NCBI GenBank assembly: GCA_900547445.1
Contig: URGJ01000008.1
Span: forward strand, 1-57,045
From: an uncultured Oscillospiraceae bacterium
GTDB taxonomy: Bacteria > Bacillota > Clostridia > Oscillospirales > Acutalibacteraceae
Reading direction: 5' to 3'
DNA: 57,045 nt
Every line of letters begins with the position of its first letter. The stretch's first letter is position 1. Below the pieces are notes generated by a model that worked only from the letters and a program-made list of their open reading frames with translations, had not been told where the DNA came from and made no database searches. Positions 41,840 to 49,397 of this stretch are shown piece after piece. The position numbers and the translations under genes were made by a program.

Positions 41840-43081
41840 ATGCCGAGTGACAAGAATAAGGAGATACGCTGCTCGTTTTGCGGCAAAACGCAGGACGAGG
41901 TAGCAAGGCTTGTTGAGGGGCCGGGGGTCTATATCTGCGACAGCTGTATTGAGTTCTGTAATAATTTGCTTTTTGACGACGAGTCGGGCGCGGCTAAGCG
42001 CGGCAGAAACAAAAAAGCTGAGGATTTTGTACTCCCGAAGCCCGAGGAGATTAAGGAACAGCTTGACCGTTATGTAATAGGTCAGGACGACGCTAAAAAG
42101 ACCCTCGCGGTAGCGGTTTACAATCATTACAAGCGTATTTTTAAGAACGATAACTCCGATGTTGAATTGAGCAAGAGCAACGTTCTAATGCTTGGACCTA
42201 CGGGAGTTGGTAAAACCCTGCTCGCGCAGACTCTGGCAAAGATACTCGATGTTCCGATTGCGATTACCGACGCTACCACCCTTACCGAAGCGGGCTATGT
42301 CGGCGAGGATGTGGAAAACATTCTTCTCCGCCTTATTCAGGCGGCGGATTACGATATTGAGCGCGCCGAGCGGGGAATAATCTATGTCGACGAGATTGAT
42401 AAGATTGCCAGAAAGTCGGAAAACGCGTCCATAACCCGTGATGTAAGCGGCGAGGGCGTACAGCAGGCTCTGCTTAAAATACTTGAAGGTACGGTTTCTA
42501 ACGTTCCTCCGCAGGGCGGAAGAAAGCACCCTCAGCAGGAGTTTATTCAAATTGATACGACCAATATTCTGTTCATCTGCGCGGGCGCATTTGACGGAAT
42601 TGAAAAGGTTATTGAACGCAGAATCGGCGGCAGCAGCTTAGGATTCGGCGCAGACGTTAAGTCGCCTAAATCCCTTGAAGCGGAGGCTGTGTGTATGACC
42701 GCGACTCATCAGGATTTGGTGAAGTTCGGTATGATACCAGAGCTTGTCGGCCGTTTGCCTGTCATAACCGCCCTTAAGGGAATGGACAAGGAAACCCTTG
42801 TCAGGATTATGACCGAGCCTAAAAACTCGATAATCAAGCAGTATCAGGCGCTTTTTAAAATGGATAATATTGAACTTAAATTTGATGACGGCGCACTGCG
42901 AAAGATTGCCGACCTTACAATCGAGCGAAAGACGGGAGCGAGAGGACTCCGTTCTATCATCGAGGGGGTTTTACAGCCATTGATGTTCTCCTCACCGTCA
43001 GACAGCGCGATTACTGAAATCACAATCACCGCTGATACCGTCGAGAACGGCGAGGCGGTTATAACACGCAAAGCCTCATAG
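41840..43081 (+). CDS. clpX: Clp protease ATP-binding subunit ClpX
   Basis: ClpX unfolds substrates and feeds them to ClpP. The 413-residue protein has a C4 zinc-binding domain (Cys11, 14, 33, 36), Walker A GPTGVGKT (119-126), Walker B YVDEIDK, the pore loop GYVGED and the IGF-type ClpP loop (here LGFGADV region). Length is standard. It ends at a bidirectional terminator facing the ABC operon. lonA and ysxC, frequent next genes in Bacilli, do not follow. Confidence 0.98.
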   Translation: MPSDKNKEIRCSFCGKTQDEVARLVEGPGVYICDSCIEFCNNLLFDDESGAAKRGRNKKAEDFVLPKPEEIKEQLDRYVIGQDDAKKTLAVAVYNHYKRIFKNDNSDVELSKSNVLMLGPTGVGKTLLAQTLAKILDVPIAITDATTLTEAGYVGEDVENILLRLIQAADYDIERAERGIIYVDEIDKIARKSENASITRDVSGEGVQQALLKILEGTVSNVPPQGGRKHPQQEFIQIDTTNILFICAGAFDGIEKVIERRIGGSSLGFGADVKSPKSLEAEAVCMTATHQDLVKFGMIPELVGRLPVITALKGMDKETLVRIMTEPKNSIIKQYQALFKMDNIELKFDDGALRKIADLTIERKTGARGLRSIIEGVLQPLMFSSPSDSAITEITITADTVENGEAVITRKAS

Positions 43082-43095
43082 ATTTAAATTAAAAG

Positions 43096-43123
43096 AAAGG
43101 ACTGCCTTAGGCAGTCCTTTTTG
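43096..43123. terminator. Bidirectional terminator after clpX
   Basis: AAAGGACTGCC (43096-43106) and GGCAGTCCTTT (43110-43120) form an 11-bp stem with a TTA loop and flanking A and T runs, serving clpX and the convergent ABC transporter operon. Confidence 0.85.
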
Positions 43124-43152
43124 CACATTTACAGAAACTGTTTAGAGTGCGG

Positions 43153-43725
43153 TCAGCGTTTAATATCGATTATTTCAGCACCGAGCATTCCAGCTTCCTT
43201 TTTTGAATGGGTCACTAAAATTAACGCTCTGTCAGAAACGCTTTGGGATATGTGCCGAGCGGCGTAAAGGGTATTTTCCTCGTCAAGCCCTGTAAACGGT
43301 TCGTCAAGAACAAGATAATCGTAGTCGGCAGAGAGTGCGCGGGCTATCGCGGCTCTTCGCTGCATACCTCCCGAAAGCTCAGCAGGAAGGCTGTCGGCTG
43401 CGGCTTCAAGACCGAGCGCCGTTAAATGGGAGAGCGCGGTTTTTTCGTCCGAGCCGATAAGGGTTATGTTTTGCAATACGGTTTTAAAGGGCAGGAGGCG
43501 GTTTTCCTGAAAGACAGCGGACGGGTTTAATGCCCCGTCCCTTTTTATTATACCGCTCTGCGGCTTTTCAAGTCCTAAAATCAGCCTTAGCAGAGTGGTC
43601 TTTCCGCAACCGCTTTCTCCGAAAATACAAATTCGCGAGCTTTTGCCGATTTTAAGAGAAAAGCTATCAAGCACCTTTTTTTCGCCGTAGGAAAAGGATA
43701 TGTTTTCAATGCTTATCATTTGCAA
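43153..43725 (-). CDS. ABC transporter ATP-binding protein
   Basis: This 190-residue ATPase of the nitrate/sulfonate/taurine-type importer group has Walker A GESGCGKT (36-43), signature LSGGMQ (117-122), Walker B LVLDEPF and the switch His in THSKKEA. It is short: the C-terminal region that usually extends these proteins to about 240-260 residues is missing, yet all catalytic motifs are present, so it looks compact rather than broken. It overlaps the permease gene by 20 bases. It powers the importer encoded upstream. Confidence 0.92.
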   Translation of the reverse strand: MQMISIENISFSYGEKKVLDSFSLKIGKSSRICIFGESGCGKTTLLRLILGLEKPQSGIIKRDGALNPSAVFQENRLLPFKTVLQNITLIGSDEKTALSHLTALGLEAAADSLPAELSGGMQRRAAIARALSADYDYLVLDEPFTGLDEENTLYAARHISQSVSDRALILVTHSKKEAGMLGAEIIDIKR

Positions 43726-44461
43726 ACCTCCTTGTTATTCGCTTTACAAGCAACTCGAGCAGCAGAGAAAGCAGGGCGACCGTTGCGGTCACCGCGAAAA
43801 CTCGGGGAGTTTCAAGGTATAGCTTTGCGTCCTGCAATAATTTGCCGAGCGAATTTGCCGGACGGCATATAACCTCCGCCGCCACGCCCGATTTCCACGC
43901 AAAGCCGAGCGCGGCGGTGGAGGACGCCACAAAGGAGGGCATAATAAGCGGAATTTTAATTTCAAAAAGGATTTTTTCGGTAGACACTCCGAATATTTTT
44001 GCCATTTCAAGGTATTTTGGGTTTATGTTTTCAATTCCGCTCTGCACGGTATTCCAGATTATTGGGAGTACCATAAGAAAGGAGATAAAAACCGCAAGAT
44101 AAGCGCTTTTAATCCAGACCAGCGCCAAAATAATGAAGGAGGCGACAGGCACCGCCCTAATAAGGTGGAGTACGGGTGAGAAGACCGCATTAAAAACAGA
44201 GAATCTTGCGGAAAGCACCGCGCCCGCCGTACCTATTATAATTCCGAGTGAATATCCCGCTGTAATTCTCAGCATTGAGAACAGCACCGCACGCCAAAAT
44301 TCAGCGGTGCCTGCAAGCTCCGAAAGTGTCAAAAGAACCGCCTTCGGGTAGGGGATTAACAGCTCCTGTCCGACGGCGGCGGCGGATAACTGCCATACCG
44401 CGAGCCAAAGCAGCGATACGGCAGTCCATTTCAGAATTCTTTTAAGATTATTTCGCTTCAT
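43706..44461 (-). CDS. ABC transporter permease (SsuC/TauC-like)
   Basis: This 251-residue membrane protein has about six hydrophobic segments. The cytoplasmic coupling loop appears around MAKIFGVSTEKILFEIKIPLI, close to the EAA motif of binding-protein-dependent permeases, and GFAWKSGVAAEVI is typical of the SsuC/TauC/NrtB family. It overlaps the gene on either side, so the three transporter parts are translationally linked. Substrate is not predictable from the sequence. Confidence 0.9.
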   Translation of the reverse strand: MKRNNLKRILKWTAVSLLWLAVWQLSAAAVGQELLIPYPKAVLLTLSELAGTAEFWRAVLFSMLRITAGYSLGIIIGTAGAVLSARFSVFNAVFSPVLHLIRAVPVASFIILALVWIKSAYLAVFISFLMVLPIIWNTVQSGIENINPKYLEMAKIFGVSTEKILFEIKIPLIMPSFVASSTAALGFAWKSGVAAEVICRPANSLGKLLQDAKLYLETPRVFAVTATVALLSLLLELLVKRITRRFANDKH

Positions 44462-45476
44462 AATAGAAGTTGTCGTCGGGCAACGCGCCGCCTATGCTTG
44501 CGGGATTGCGGTCGTAAAGGAACTTGAGATACGCCGAAAGGTCGTTTTTAAGCTCTTTTCCGTCCTCAAATACAATATTGCAATAGGGGATAGCCTTTTT
44601 AGCAATCGGCTCGGCGGCTACAATGCCGTATTTTACACAAAGAGCGGCGGCTCTGTCAATATTGCTGTTTACGCTCTCAATAGACTCCTTGTATTCCTCG
44701 AGGAAAATTTTAACCGCGTCGGGATTCTGTTCAATATATTCCTTGCGTGCTACGATACAGCCCATTACAAGCTTTGCGTCGCTTACCTTATCCCACTCGT
44801 CATTTATATCGAGCACAATTTTCGCACCCTCGTTTTTAACGGTGATGGTTGTCGCCGCAGGCTGCGGAGCTATAGCTATCGCCTTTTCGTTCTGCGCAAA
44901 GGCGGTTACAAGCTCGGTCGGCTGGGAAACGAAGTTAATCTTTACGTCCTCACCCGCCTTAAGACCGTTCTTTTCTAAAATATAGTTGATAATATATTCG
45001 GGGTTTGCGCCCTGACCTGTTGCGTAAATTGTCTTGCCCTTAAGGGATTTAATGTCGGTAACGCTGTCCTCGCCCTTTGTCACAAGGCAGAGAACGCCCA
45101 AGGTGTTTACAGCAAGAACCTTGATACCTCCGTCTGTCTTTTTGTAAAGAGTGGAGGCGAGGTTGGTCGCGACCGCCGCAATGTCCGCTTCCTTGTTTGT
45201 AAGCTTTGCTACTATTTCATCGTTGCTGCCTACAATGCTTGCCGTGCAGTCAAGTCTGCCTGTTTTTTCCTCAGCCTTTTGCATAATGGGGGCAAGCCCT
45301 ACGCCCGTAGGACCTGCAAGGGCAAAAATGTTGCATTTTGCGTCAAGCTTTTCGGGCAGGGAGGATTCCTGCACCGAAGAATCGGACGGCGCGGTGCTTG
45401 AACCGTTTTGGGTACCGCACGCCGCGAGGCTTAACACCATAAACGCGGCTAAAAGAAAGCTAATCAGTTTTTTCAT
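44448..45476 (-). CDS. ABC transporter substrate-binding lipoprotein (NMT1/SsuA-like)
   Basis: This 342-residue lipoprotein has signal peptide MKKLISFLLAAFMVLSLAAC with Cys20 lipidated and a Ser/Thr-rich linker. The mature part is a periplasmic-binding fold of the NMT1/SsuA/TauA group: ALAGPTGVGLAP, EADIAAVATN, DIKSLKGKTIYATGQG and VSQPTELVTAFAQ. Candidates for the ligand include sulfonates, aromatic acids or a thiamine precursor, but nothing fixes it. AAGGTGAT before the ATG lies in the end of the regulator gene, which it overlaps by 17 bases. Confidence 0.9.
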   Translation of the reverse strand: MKKLISFLLAAFMVLSLAACGTQNGSSTAPSDSSVQESSLPEKLDAKCNIFALAGPTGVGLAPIMQKAEEKTGRLDCTASIVGSNDEIVAKLTNKEADIAAVATNLASTLYKKTDGGIKVLAVNTLGVLCLVTKGEDSVTDIKSLKGKTIYATGQGANPEYIINYILEKNGLKAGEDVKINFVSQPTELVTAFAQNEKAIAIAPQPAATTITVKNEGAKIVLDINDEWDKVSDAKLVMGCIVARKEYIEQNPDAVKIFLEEYKESIESVNSNIDRAAALCVKYGIVAAEPIAKKAIPYCNIVFEDGKELKNDLSAYLKFLYDRNPASIGGALPDDNFYYEAK

Positions 45477-46095
45477 TGTTTATCACCTTTATTTTATTAT
45501 TTTCCCTTATAATATGCCCGTTTTTTTCAAGAGAATCAAGACTTCTGTAAAGACTTGCCCTACCAAGCCCTAACATCTTGCTTAACATAGTCATATTTTC
45601 GGGAATAACGGCGTATCCGTCCTTATCCGCCGCACAGACGAGATACTTGAGTACTGAGGATTCCGCACTTGGACAGGAAAGAACGCTTAACTTGTTATTA
45701 AGAAACCTTATTTTATCAGAAAGAAAGGCAATATAATTAATTGCGGTTTTGGGGTATTTCTCAAAAAGCGAGATAAGAATATCCTCGGTTATAAATTGCA
45801 CTTCGGTTTCCGTTTCGGCAGTTATCCTGCTGACATAAGCCTCTCCGCCGAAAACAGCCGCCGCTCCGAAACACATACCGGGAAGAAATCTTTTCATCAC
45901 AACCCTGTGCGCGTTGTTTGTCTCTGCTTTTGCGGCGCCTGAAATAACAAGCGCTATCGCTCGCGTAAAGCTTTGCGAAGAGTAAATAAGCTCGCCCTTA
46001 TTGAATTTTACCGCGGGGGGTAAAGAGGGAATAATTTCGTCAATTTCCTCGGGGTTTAAACCGTCAAATAAAAACAAACTATCGTATACTGACAT
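45460..46095 (-). CDS. Crp/Fnr family transcriptional regulator
   Basis: This 211-residue protein has an N-terminal cyclic-nucleotide-binding-type beta barrel (FNKGELIYSSQS, FLPGMCFGAAAVFGG), a long dimer helix and a C-terminal winged helix (about 165-205, MTMLSKMLGLGRASLYRSLDSLEKNG). It lacks an Fnr-like N-terminal cysteine cluster, so iron-sulfur sensing is unlikely. As first gene of the transporter operon it probably controls it, through the TGTCTCA palindrome just upstream. AAGGAG precedes the ATG. The effector is unknown. Confidence 0.9.
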   Translation of the reverse strand: MSVYDSLFLFDGLNPEEIDEIIPSLPPAVKFNKGELIYSSQSFTRAIALVISGAAKAETNNAHRVVMKRFLPGMCFGAAAVFGGEAYVSRITAETETEVQFITEDILISLFEKYPKTAINYIAFLSDKIRFLNNKLSVLSCPSAESSVLKYLVCAADKDGYAVIPENMTMLSKMLGLGRASLYRSLDSLEKNGHIIRENNKIKVINNEKTD

Positions 46096-46110
46096 AAAGC
46101 TCCTTAATCG

Positions 46111-46126
46111 TGTCTCAAATGAGACA
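46111..46126. promoter_or_regulatory. Palindromic operator of the Crp-like/ABC operon
   Basis: TGTCTCA and TGAGACA form a perfect 7-2-7 palindrome between the -10 box and the regulator start. The size and symmetry suit a Crp/Fnr dimer. Its position after the predicted transcription start suggests repression, possibly autoregulation. Confidence 0.7.
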
Positions 46127-46135
46127 GTTTACCAT

Positions 46136-46163
46136 ATTATAACATATTTATTTCTATTGTCAA
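46136..46163 (-). promoter_or_regulatory. Promoter of the Crp-like/ABC operon
   Basis: On the minus strand TTGACA (46158-46163) and TATAAT (46136-46141) are both consensus and 16 bases apart. Such a strong promoter fits control by a repressor at the adjacent palindrome. Confidence 0.85.
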
Positions 46164-46211
46164 TATAAAAAATTAAAAATTATTTTTAAGCGTATTTTTG
46201 TAAATTGGGTA

Positions 46212-46240
46212 TTGACAAAAGCAGAGTGTAAGTATATAAT
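46212..46240 (+). promoter_or_regulatory. Consensus promoter of the tRNA-Met/tRNA-Glu unit
   Basis: TTGACA (46212-46217), 17-base spacer, TATAAT (46235-46240), 22 bases before the first tRNA. Confidence 0.9.
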
Positions 46241-46261
46241 ATATTGGTCACGTCAATGCAC

Positions 46262-46338
46262 GGCTGTATAGCTCAGTTGGCTAGAGCATGCGGTTCATAC
46301 CCGCAGTGTCATTGGTTCGAATCCAATTACAGCCACCA
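46262..46338 (+). tRNA. tRNA-Met (anticodon CAT, elongator type)
   Basis: Acceptor arms GGCTGTA/TACAGCC, anticodon arm TGCGG-TTCATAC-CCGCA, T-arm GGTTCGAATCC, discriminator A and encoded CCA. The paired acceptor end and overall sequence resemble elongator tRNA-Met; a lysidine-modified tRNA-Ile cannot be fully excluded from the CAT anticodon. Confidence 0.93.
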
Positions 46339-46340
46339 TC

Positions 46341-46416
46341 GGCCCGGTGGTCAAGAGGCCTAAGACACCGCCCTTTCACGGCGGTAACACGAGTTCGAAT
46401 CTCGTCCGGGTCACCA
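46341..46416 (+). tRNA. tRNA-Glu (anticodon TTC)
   Basis: Acceptor arms GGCCCGG/CCGGGTC, anticodon arm CCGCC-CTTTCAC-GGCGG giving TTC, T-arm GAGTTCGAATCTC, encoded CCA. It starts two bases after tRNA-Met. Confidence 0.96.
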
Positions 46417-46419
46417 AAT

Positions 46420-46505
46420 GAGTGCCTCGGTACGCAGATGCGTATCTGAGGTACTTCTTTTTTGCAGTTTCTTTCTCGCGTTTAAGCGGCATCTTTTTTG
46501 CTGCC
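46420..46505 (+). repeat. tRNA-tail repeat with terminator (copy 2)
   Basis: AGTGCCTCGG pairs with CTGAGGTACT around a TACGC-AGAT-GCGTA stem (46421-46454), followed by TCTTTTTT. The hairpin, the ACTTCTTTTTTGCAG tail and a following stretch to about 46500 are homologous to the region behind tRNA-Leu (18645-18741, minus strand). Confidence 0.65.
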
Positions 46506-46510
46506 TGTTG

Positions 46511-46550
46511 ACAAAAAGAAAAAGTCGCGTCAGCGGCTTTTTCTTTTTGT
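46511..46550 (+). terminator. Long hairpin downstream of the tRNA unit
   Basis: Eighteen bases at 46511-46528 pair with 46533-46550 (one G-U) around GTCA; the 3' arm is itself T-rich. It lies about 50 bases beyond the first tRNA terminator and follows no gene, so it may be a back-up terminator. Confidence 0.65.
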
Positions 46551-46624
46551 GTTTTGAGTTTTTCTTTCTTGACGTTATATTTTAAATTTCTGCAACAATC
46601 AAAAGATAAATATGCATTTTCCGG

Positions 46625-46653
46625 TTGAAAAATTGCATATTTTCGTGTATAAT
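46625..46653 (+). promoter_or_regulatory. Promoter of the nusB operon
   Basis: TTGAAA (46625-46630), 17-base spacer, TATAAT (46648-46653), about 50 bases before the nusB start. Confidence 0.85.
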
Positions 46654-46704
46654 ATAGACTGATATATAATGATTAAACCGCATAATTATGAAAGCAGGTG
46701 CGTT

Positions 46705-47097
46705 ATGACAAGAAAGCAGGCAAGGGAAGAAGCTTTTATTCTTGTTTTTGAAAAGGAATTTAACGATAACGGTATTGAGGATATTTTGGATGCCGCCGCC
46801 GAGGCGCGCGACCTTGTACCCGACGATTATATAAATACAGTGTTTAAGGGAGTTTACGAGAATTTAGAGGAGCTTGATATGCTTATTTCGGAAAGCTCGG
46901 TGGGCTGGAATATCAAAAGAATTTCCAAAACCGCTCTTTGCATTATGCGGCTTGCTATTTTTGAGATGAAGTATCTCGACGATATTCCCGTTTCGGTTTC
47001 CATTAACGAGGCGGTGGAGCTTTGCAAAAAATATGCAACCGAAAACGACGCGTCCTTTGTAAACGGAATACTGTCAACGGTGGCAAAGGCGCTTTGA
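46705..47097 (+). CDS. nusB: Transcription antitermination factor NusB
   Basis: NusB works with NusE in rRNA operon antitermination. This 130-residue, all-helical protein starts MTRKQAREEAF and shows SVGWNIKRISKTALCIMRLA, the DDIPVSVSINEAVELCKKYA signature and FVNGILS at the end, all standard for NusB. ATG 46705 follows GCAGGTG; an earlier ATG at 46669 would add 12 residues without a site and overlaps the predicted transcription start. First gene of a long operon running to tyrS. Confidence 0.94.
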   Translation: MTRKQAREEAFILVFEKEFNDNGIEDILDAAAEARDLVPDDYINTVFKGVYENLEELDMLISESSVGWNIKRISKTALCIMRLAIFEMKYLDDIPVSVSINEAVELCKKYATENDASFVNGILSTVAKAL

Positions 47098-47098
47098 G

Positions 47099-48307
47099 AT
47101 GGATATTCGAGCCATAACCGTAAAACAGCTTAATTTTTACGTTAAATCGCTAATAGAAGGCGATGTTCATTTACAAAGCGCGGCGGTAACGGGAGAGCTT
47201 TCAAATTTTAAAAGCCACTATGCGAGCGGCCACCTCTATTTTACGCTTAAGGACGCAGACGCGGCTGTACGCTGTGTTATGTTCCGCTCATTTGCCGCTA
47301 AAATACCGTTTGTTCCGCGGGACGGTATGCAGGTGGTGCTTATCGGCAGGGTTTCGGTTTATGAGAAGGACGGGCAGTACCAGTTCTATGCCGAGCAGAT
47401 GCTTCCTGTGGGCGAGGGCGATTTGGCGCGTGAGTTTGAGCGCATTAAGGCAAAACTTGAAGCTAAGGGACTTTTTGATCCGCGAAATAAGAGACCGCTG
47501 CCTAAATTTCCTAAAAAAATCGCGGTGGTCACCTCTGAAACGGGCGCCGCGGTAAGGGATATTCTAAACATTCTTTCCCGCCGATGGCCTGTGGCGGAGG
47601 TTATAATGTGTCCCGTTTCGGTTCAGGGAGCGGCGGCGGTGCCCGAAATGCTTGACGCACTTAACAGGCTATACAGGCTTAATACCGCCGATTTAATAAT
47701 AATAGGCAGAGGCGGCGGCTCAGCCGAGGATTTAAACGAGTTTAACAGCGAGGCGCTGGCAGTTAAAATTTCCGAGTCGCCTGTTCCTGTTATTTCGGCA
47801 GTAGGTCACGAAACCGACTTTTCAATAAGCGATTTTGTCGCCGACCTGCGCGCCCCCACTCCGTCCGCGGCGGCGGAGCTTGCCGTTCCCGACCGTACGG
47901 AGCTTGAAAAGCGGCTTCAAAAATACGAATCCTTGCTTAAAGCCGCGCTTACGGGGAAATATAATTACAGCTTAGCACGTTTGGATAAAGCCTGCTCGAC
48001 TGTATTTAAACGACCCGAGGATTATATAATAAATATGAGGGCGGAGCGCGCCGACCGCGCCGCCGAAAGGCTTAAAAACAGCTTTATTTCGCTTTTAACC
48101 GAAACGGAAGCAAGACTGCAAACCGCGGCGGCGGGGCTTGACGCTTTAAGCCCCTTAAAGGTTTTGTCCCGCGGCTATGCGGTCGCTCTGAAGGACGACA
48201 AAACTGTAAAAACCGCGGCGGAACTTCAAAAGGGCGACAGTATAAATCTTAAATTTGCGGACGGCACAGCCGTTTGCGAGGTAAAAGAGACGGAGAGTAA
48301 TCTATGA
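47099..48307 (+). CDS. xseA: Exodeoxyribonuclease VII large subunit
   Basis: XseA with XseB degrades single-stranded DNA to acid-insoluble and then small oligonucleotides. The 402-residue protein has the N-terminal OB fold (AVTGELSNFKSHYASGHLYF), the central nuclease with VVTSETGAAVRDI, GRGGGSAEDLN and GHETDFSISDFVADLRAPTP, and the long C-terminal coiled-coil. The ATG lies one base after the nusB stop. It overlaps xseB by four bases. Confidence 0.97.
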   Translation: MDIRAITVKQLNFYVKSLIEGDVHLQSAAVTGELSNFKSHYASGHLYFTLKDADAAVRCVMFRSFAAKIPFVPRDGMQVVLIGRVSVYEKDGQYQFYAEQMLPVGEGDLAREFERIKAKLEAKGLFDPRNKRPLPKFPKKIAVVTSETGAAVRDILNILSRRWPVAEVIMCPVSVQGAAAVPEMLDALNRLYRLNTADLIIIGRGGGSAEDLNEFNSEALAVKISESPVPVISAVGHETDFSISDFVADLRAPTPSAAAELAVPDRTELEKRLQKYESLLKAALTGKYNYSLARLDKACSTVFKRPEDYIINMRAERADRAAERLKNSFISLLTETEARLQTAAAGLDALSPLKVLSRGYAVALKDDKTVKTAAELQKGDSINLKFADGTAVCEVKETESNL

Positions 48308-48522
48308 GTAAAAATACCGATTTTGAGAAATCGCTTGACGAGCTTGAAAAAATAGTTGAAGAGCTTCAAAACGGCGATATTTCGCTTGACGAATCCATAA
48401 AGCTTTTCGAGCGCGGAATGGAACTTACAAATCTTTGCCGCAAAACCCTTGAAAGCGCGCGGCAAAAGATAACCGCACTCACAAAGGAGGAACAGGAAAA
48501 TGGAGAAAATCAACCTGTTTGA
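48304..48522 (+). CDS. xseB: Exodeoxyribonuclease VII small subunit
   Basis: This 72-residue helical-hairpin subunit binds the XseA coiled coil. It has the family core FEKSLDELEKIVEELQNGDISLDESIKLFE spread over residues 6-35 and FERGMELTNLCRKTL. Overlaps exist on both sides: ATGA with xseA, and 23 bases with ispA. Length is typical. Confidence 0.95.
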   Translation: MSKNTDFEKSLDELEKIVEELQNGDISLDESIKLFERGMELTNLCRKTLESARQKITALTKEEQENGENQPV

Positions 48523-49381
48523 TAATTTGATTCCTAAAATTGAGCAAAAGCTTGACGGACTTATCCCGGAAAAGGGGGATGATTTTTCCTCGGCACGCAG
48601 GGCTATGCGCTACAGTCTGCTTAGCGGCGGCAAAAGAATAAGACCGGTTTTATTGCTTGAATTTTATAAGCTTTGCGGCGGCGAGGGGGACAACGTCCTT
48701 AATTTTGCCGCGGCAATAGAGATGATACATACCTATTCCCTTATTCACGACGACCTGCCATGTATGGATAACGACGATAAGAGGCGAGGCAAACCCTCCT
48801 GTCATAAGGCGTTCGGTGAGGACACCGCCTTGCTTGCGGGCGACGCGCTTTTGACCCTTGCCTTTTCGGCGGCTGCTAAAACCGAGGGCTTGCCGCCCGA
48901 GCGGGTTTTAAGAGCAATTTCGGTACTTGCCGATAATGCGGGAATAGACGGTATGGTCGGCGGTCAGGTTATGGATTTGCAGTTTGAAAAAACGGGAGCA
49001 AATTCCGACGAGCTTAAAGAAATGTATCTTAAAAAAACCTCCTGCCTTTTAAAGTCAGCGGCGGTTTGCGGTTGTGTGCTTGCGGGAGCGGACGAGGAAT
49101 ATATTAAGTATGCCGAGGAATATGCCGACAGCGTAGGACTCGCCTTTCAGATAATTGACGATATTCTTGACTGCACCGCCGACGAAAAAACCTTTGGCAA
49201 GCCGATAGGCAGCGATGAGAAAAACGGCAAGATCACATATGTCACCCTTTACGGTATAGACGGCGCGCGCAAAAAGGCGGCTGAGCTTTCCGAAAAAGCG
49301 GAAAAGCTGCTCGATAATTTTAAGGGCGACAGTACAGCTTTAAAGGAGCTTACAAAATATCTGCTTAACCGAAGATATTAA
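48500..49381 (+). CDS. ispA: Farnesyl diphosphate synthase-type polyprenyl synthetase
   Basis: The enzyme condenses IPP with allylic diphosphates, giving the farnesyl precursor of undecaprenyl and other prenyls. The 293-residue protein has the first Asp-rich motif DDLPCMDNDD and the second IIDDILD, with the insertion type of bacterial FPP synthases, plus GGKRIRPVL. AGGAGGAAC within xseB precedes the ATG. Geranylgeranyl chain length cannot be excluded from sequence alone. Confidence 0.93.
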   Translation: MEKINLFDNLIPKIEQKLDGLIPEKGDDFSSARRAMRYSLLSGGKRIRPVLLLEFYKLCGGEGDNVLNFAAAIEMIHTYSLIHDDLPCMDNDDKRRGKPSCHKAFGEDTALLAGDALLTLAFSAAAKTEGLPPERVLRAISVLADNAGIDGMVGGQVMDLQFEKTGANSDELKEMYLKKTSCLLKSAAVCGCVLAGADEEYIKYAEEYADSVGLAFQIIDDILDCTADEKTFGKPIGSDEKNGKITYVTLYGIDGARKKAAELSEKAEKLLDNFKGDSTALKELTKYLLNRRY

Positions 49382-49397
49382 AAGGAATGTTTAATAA

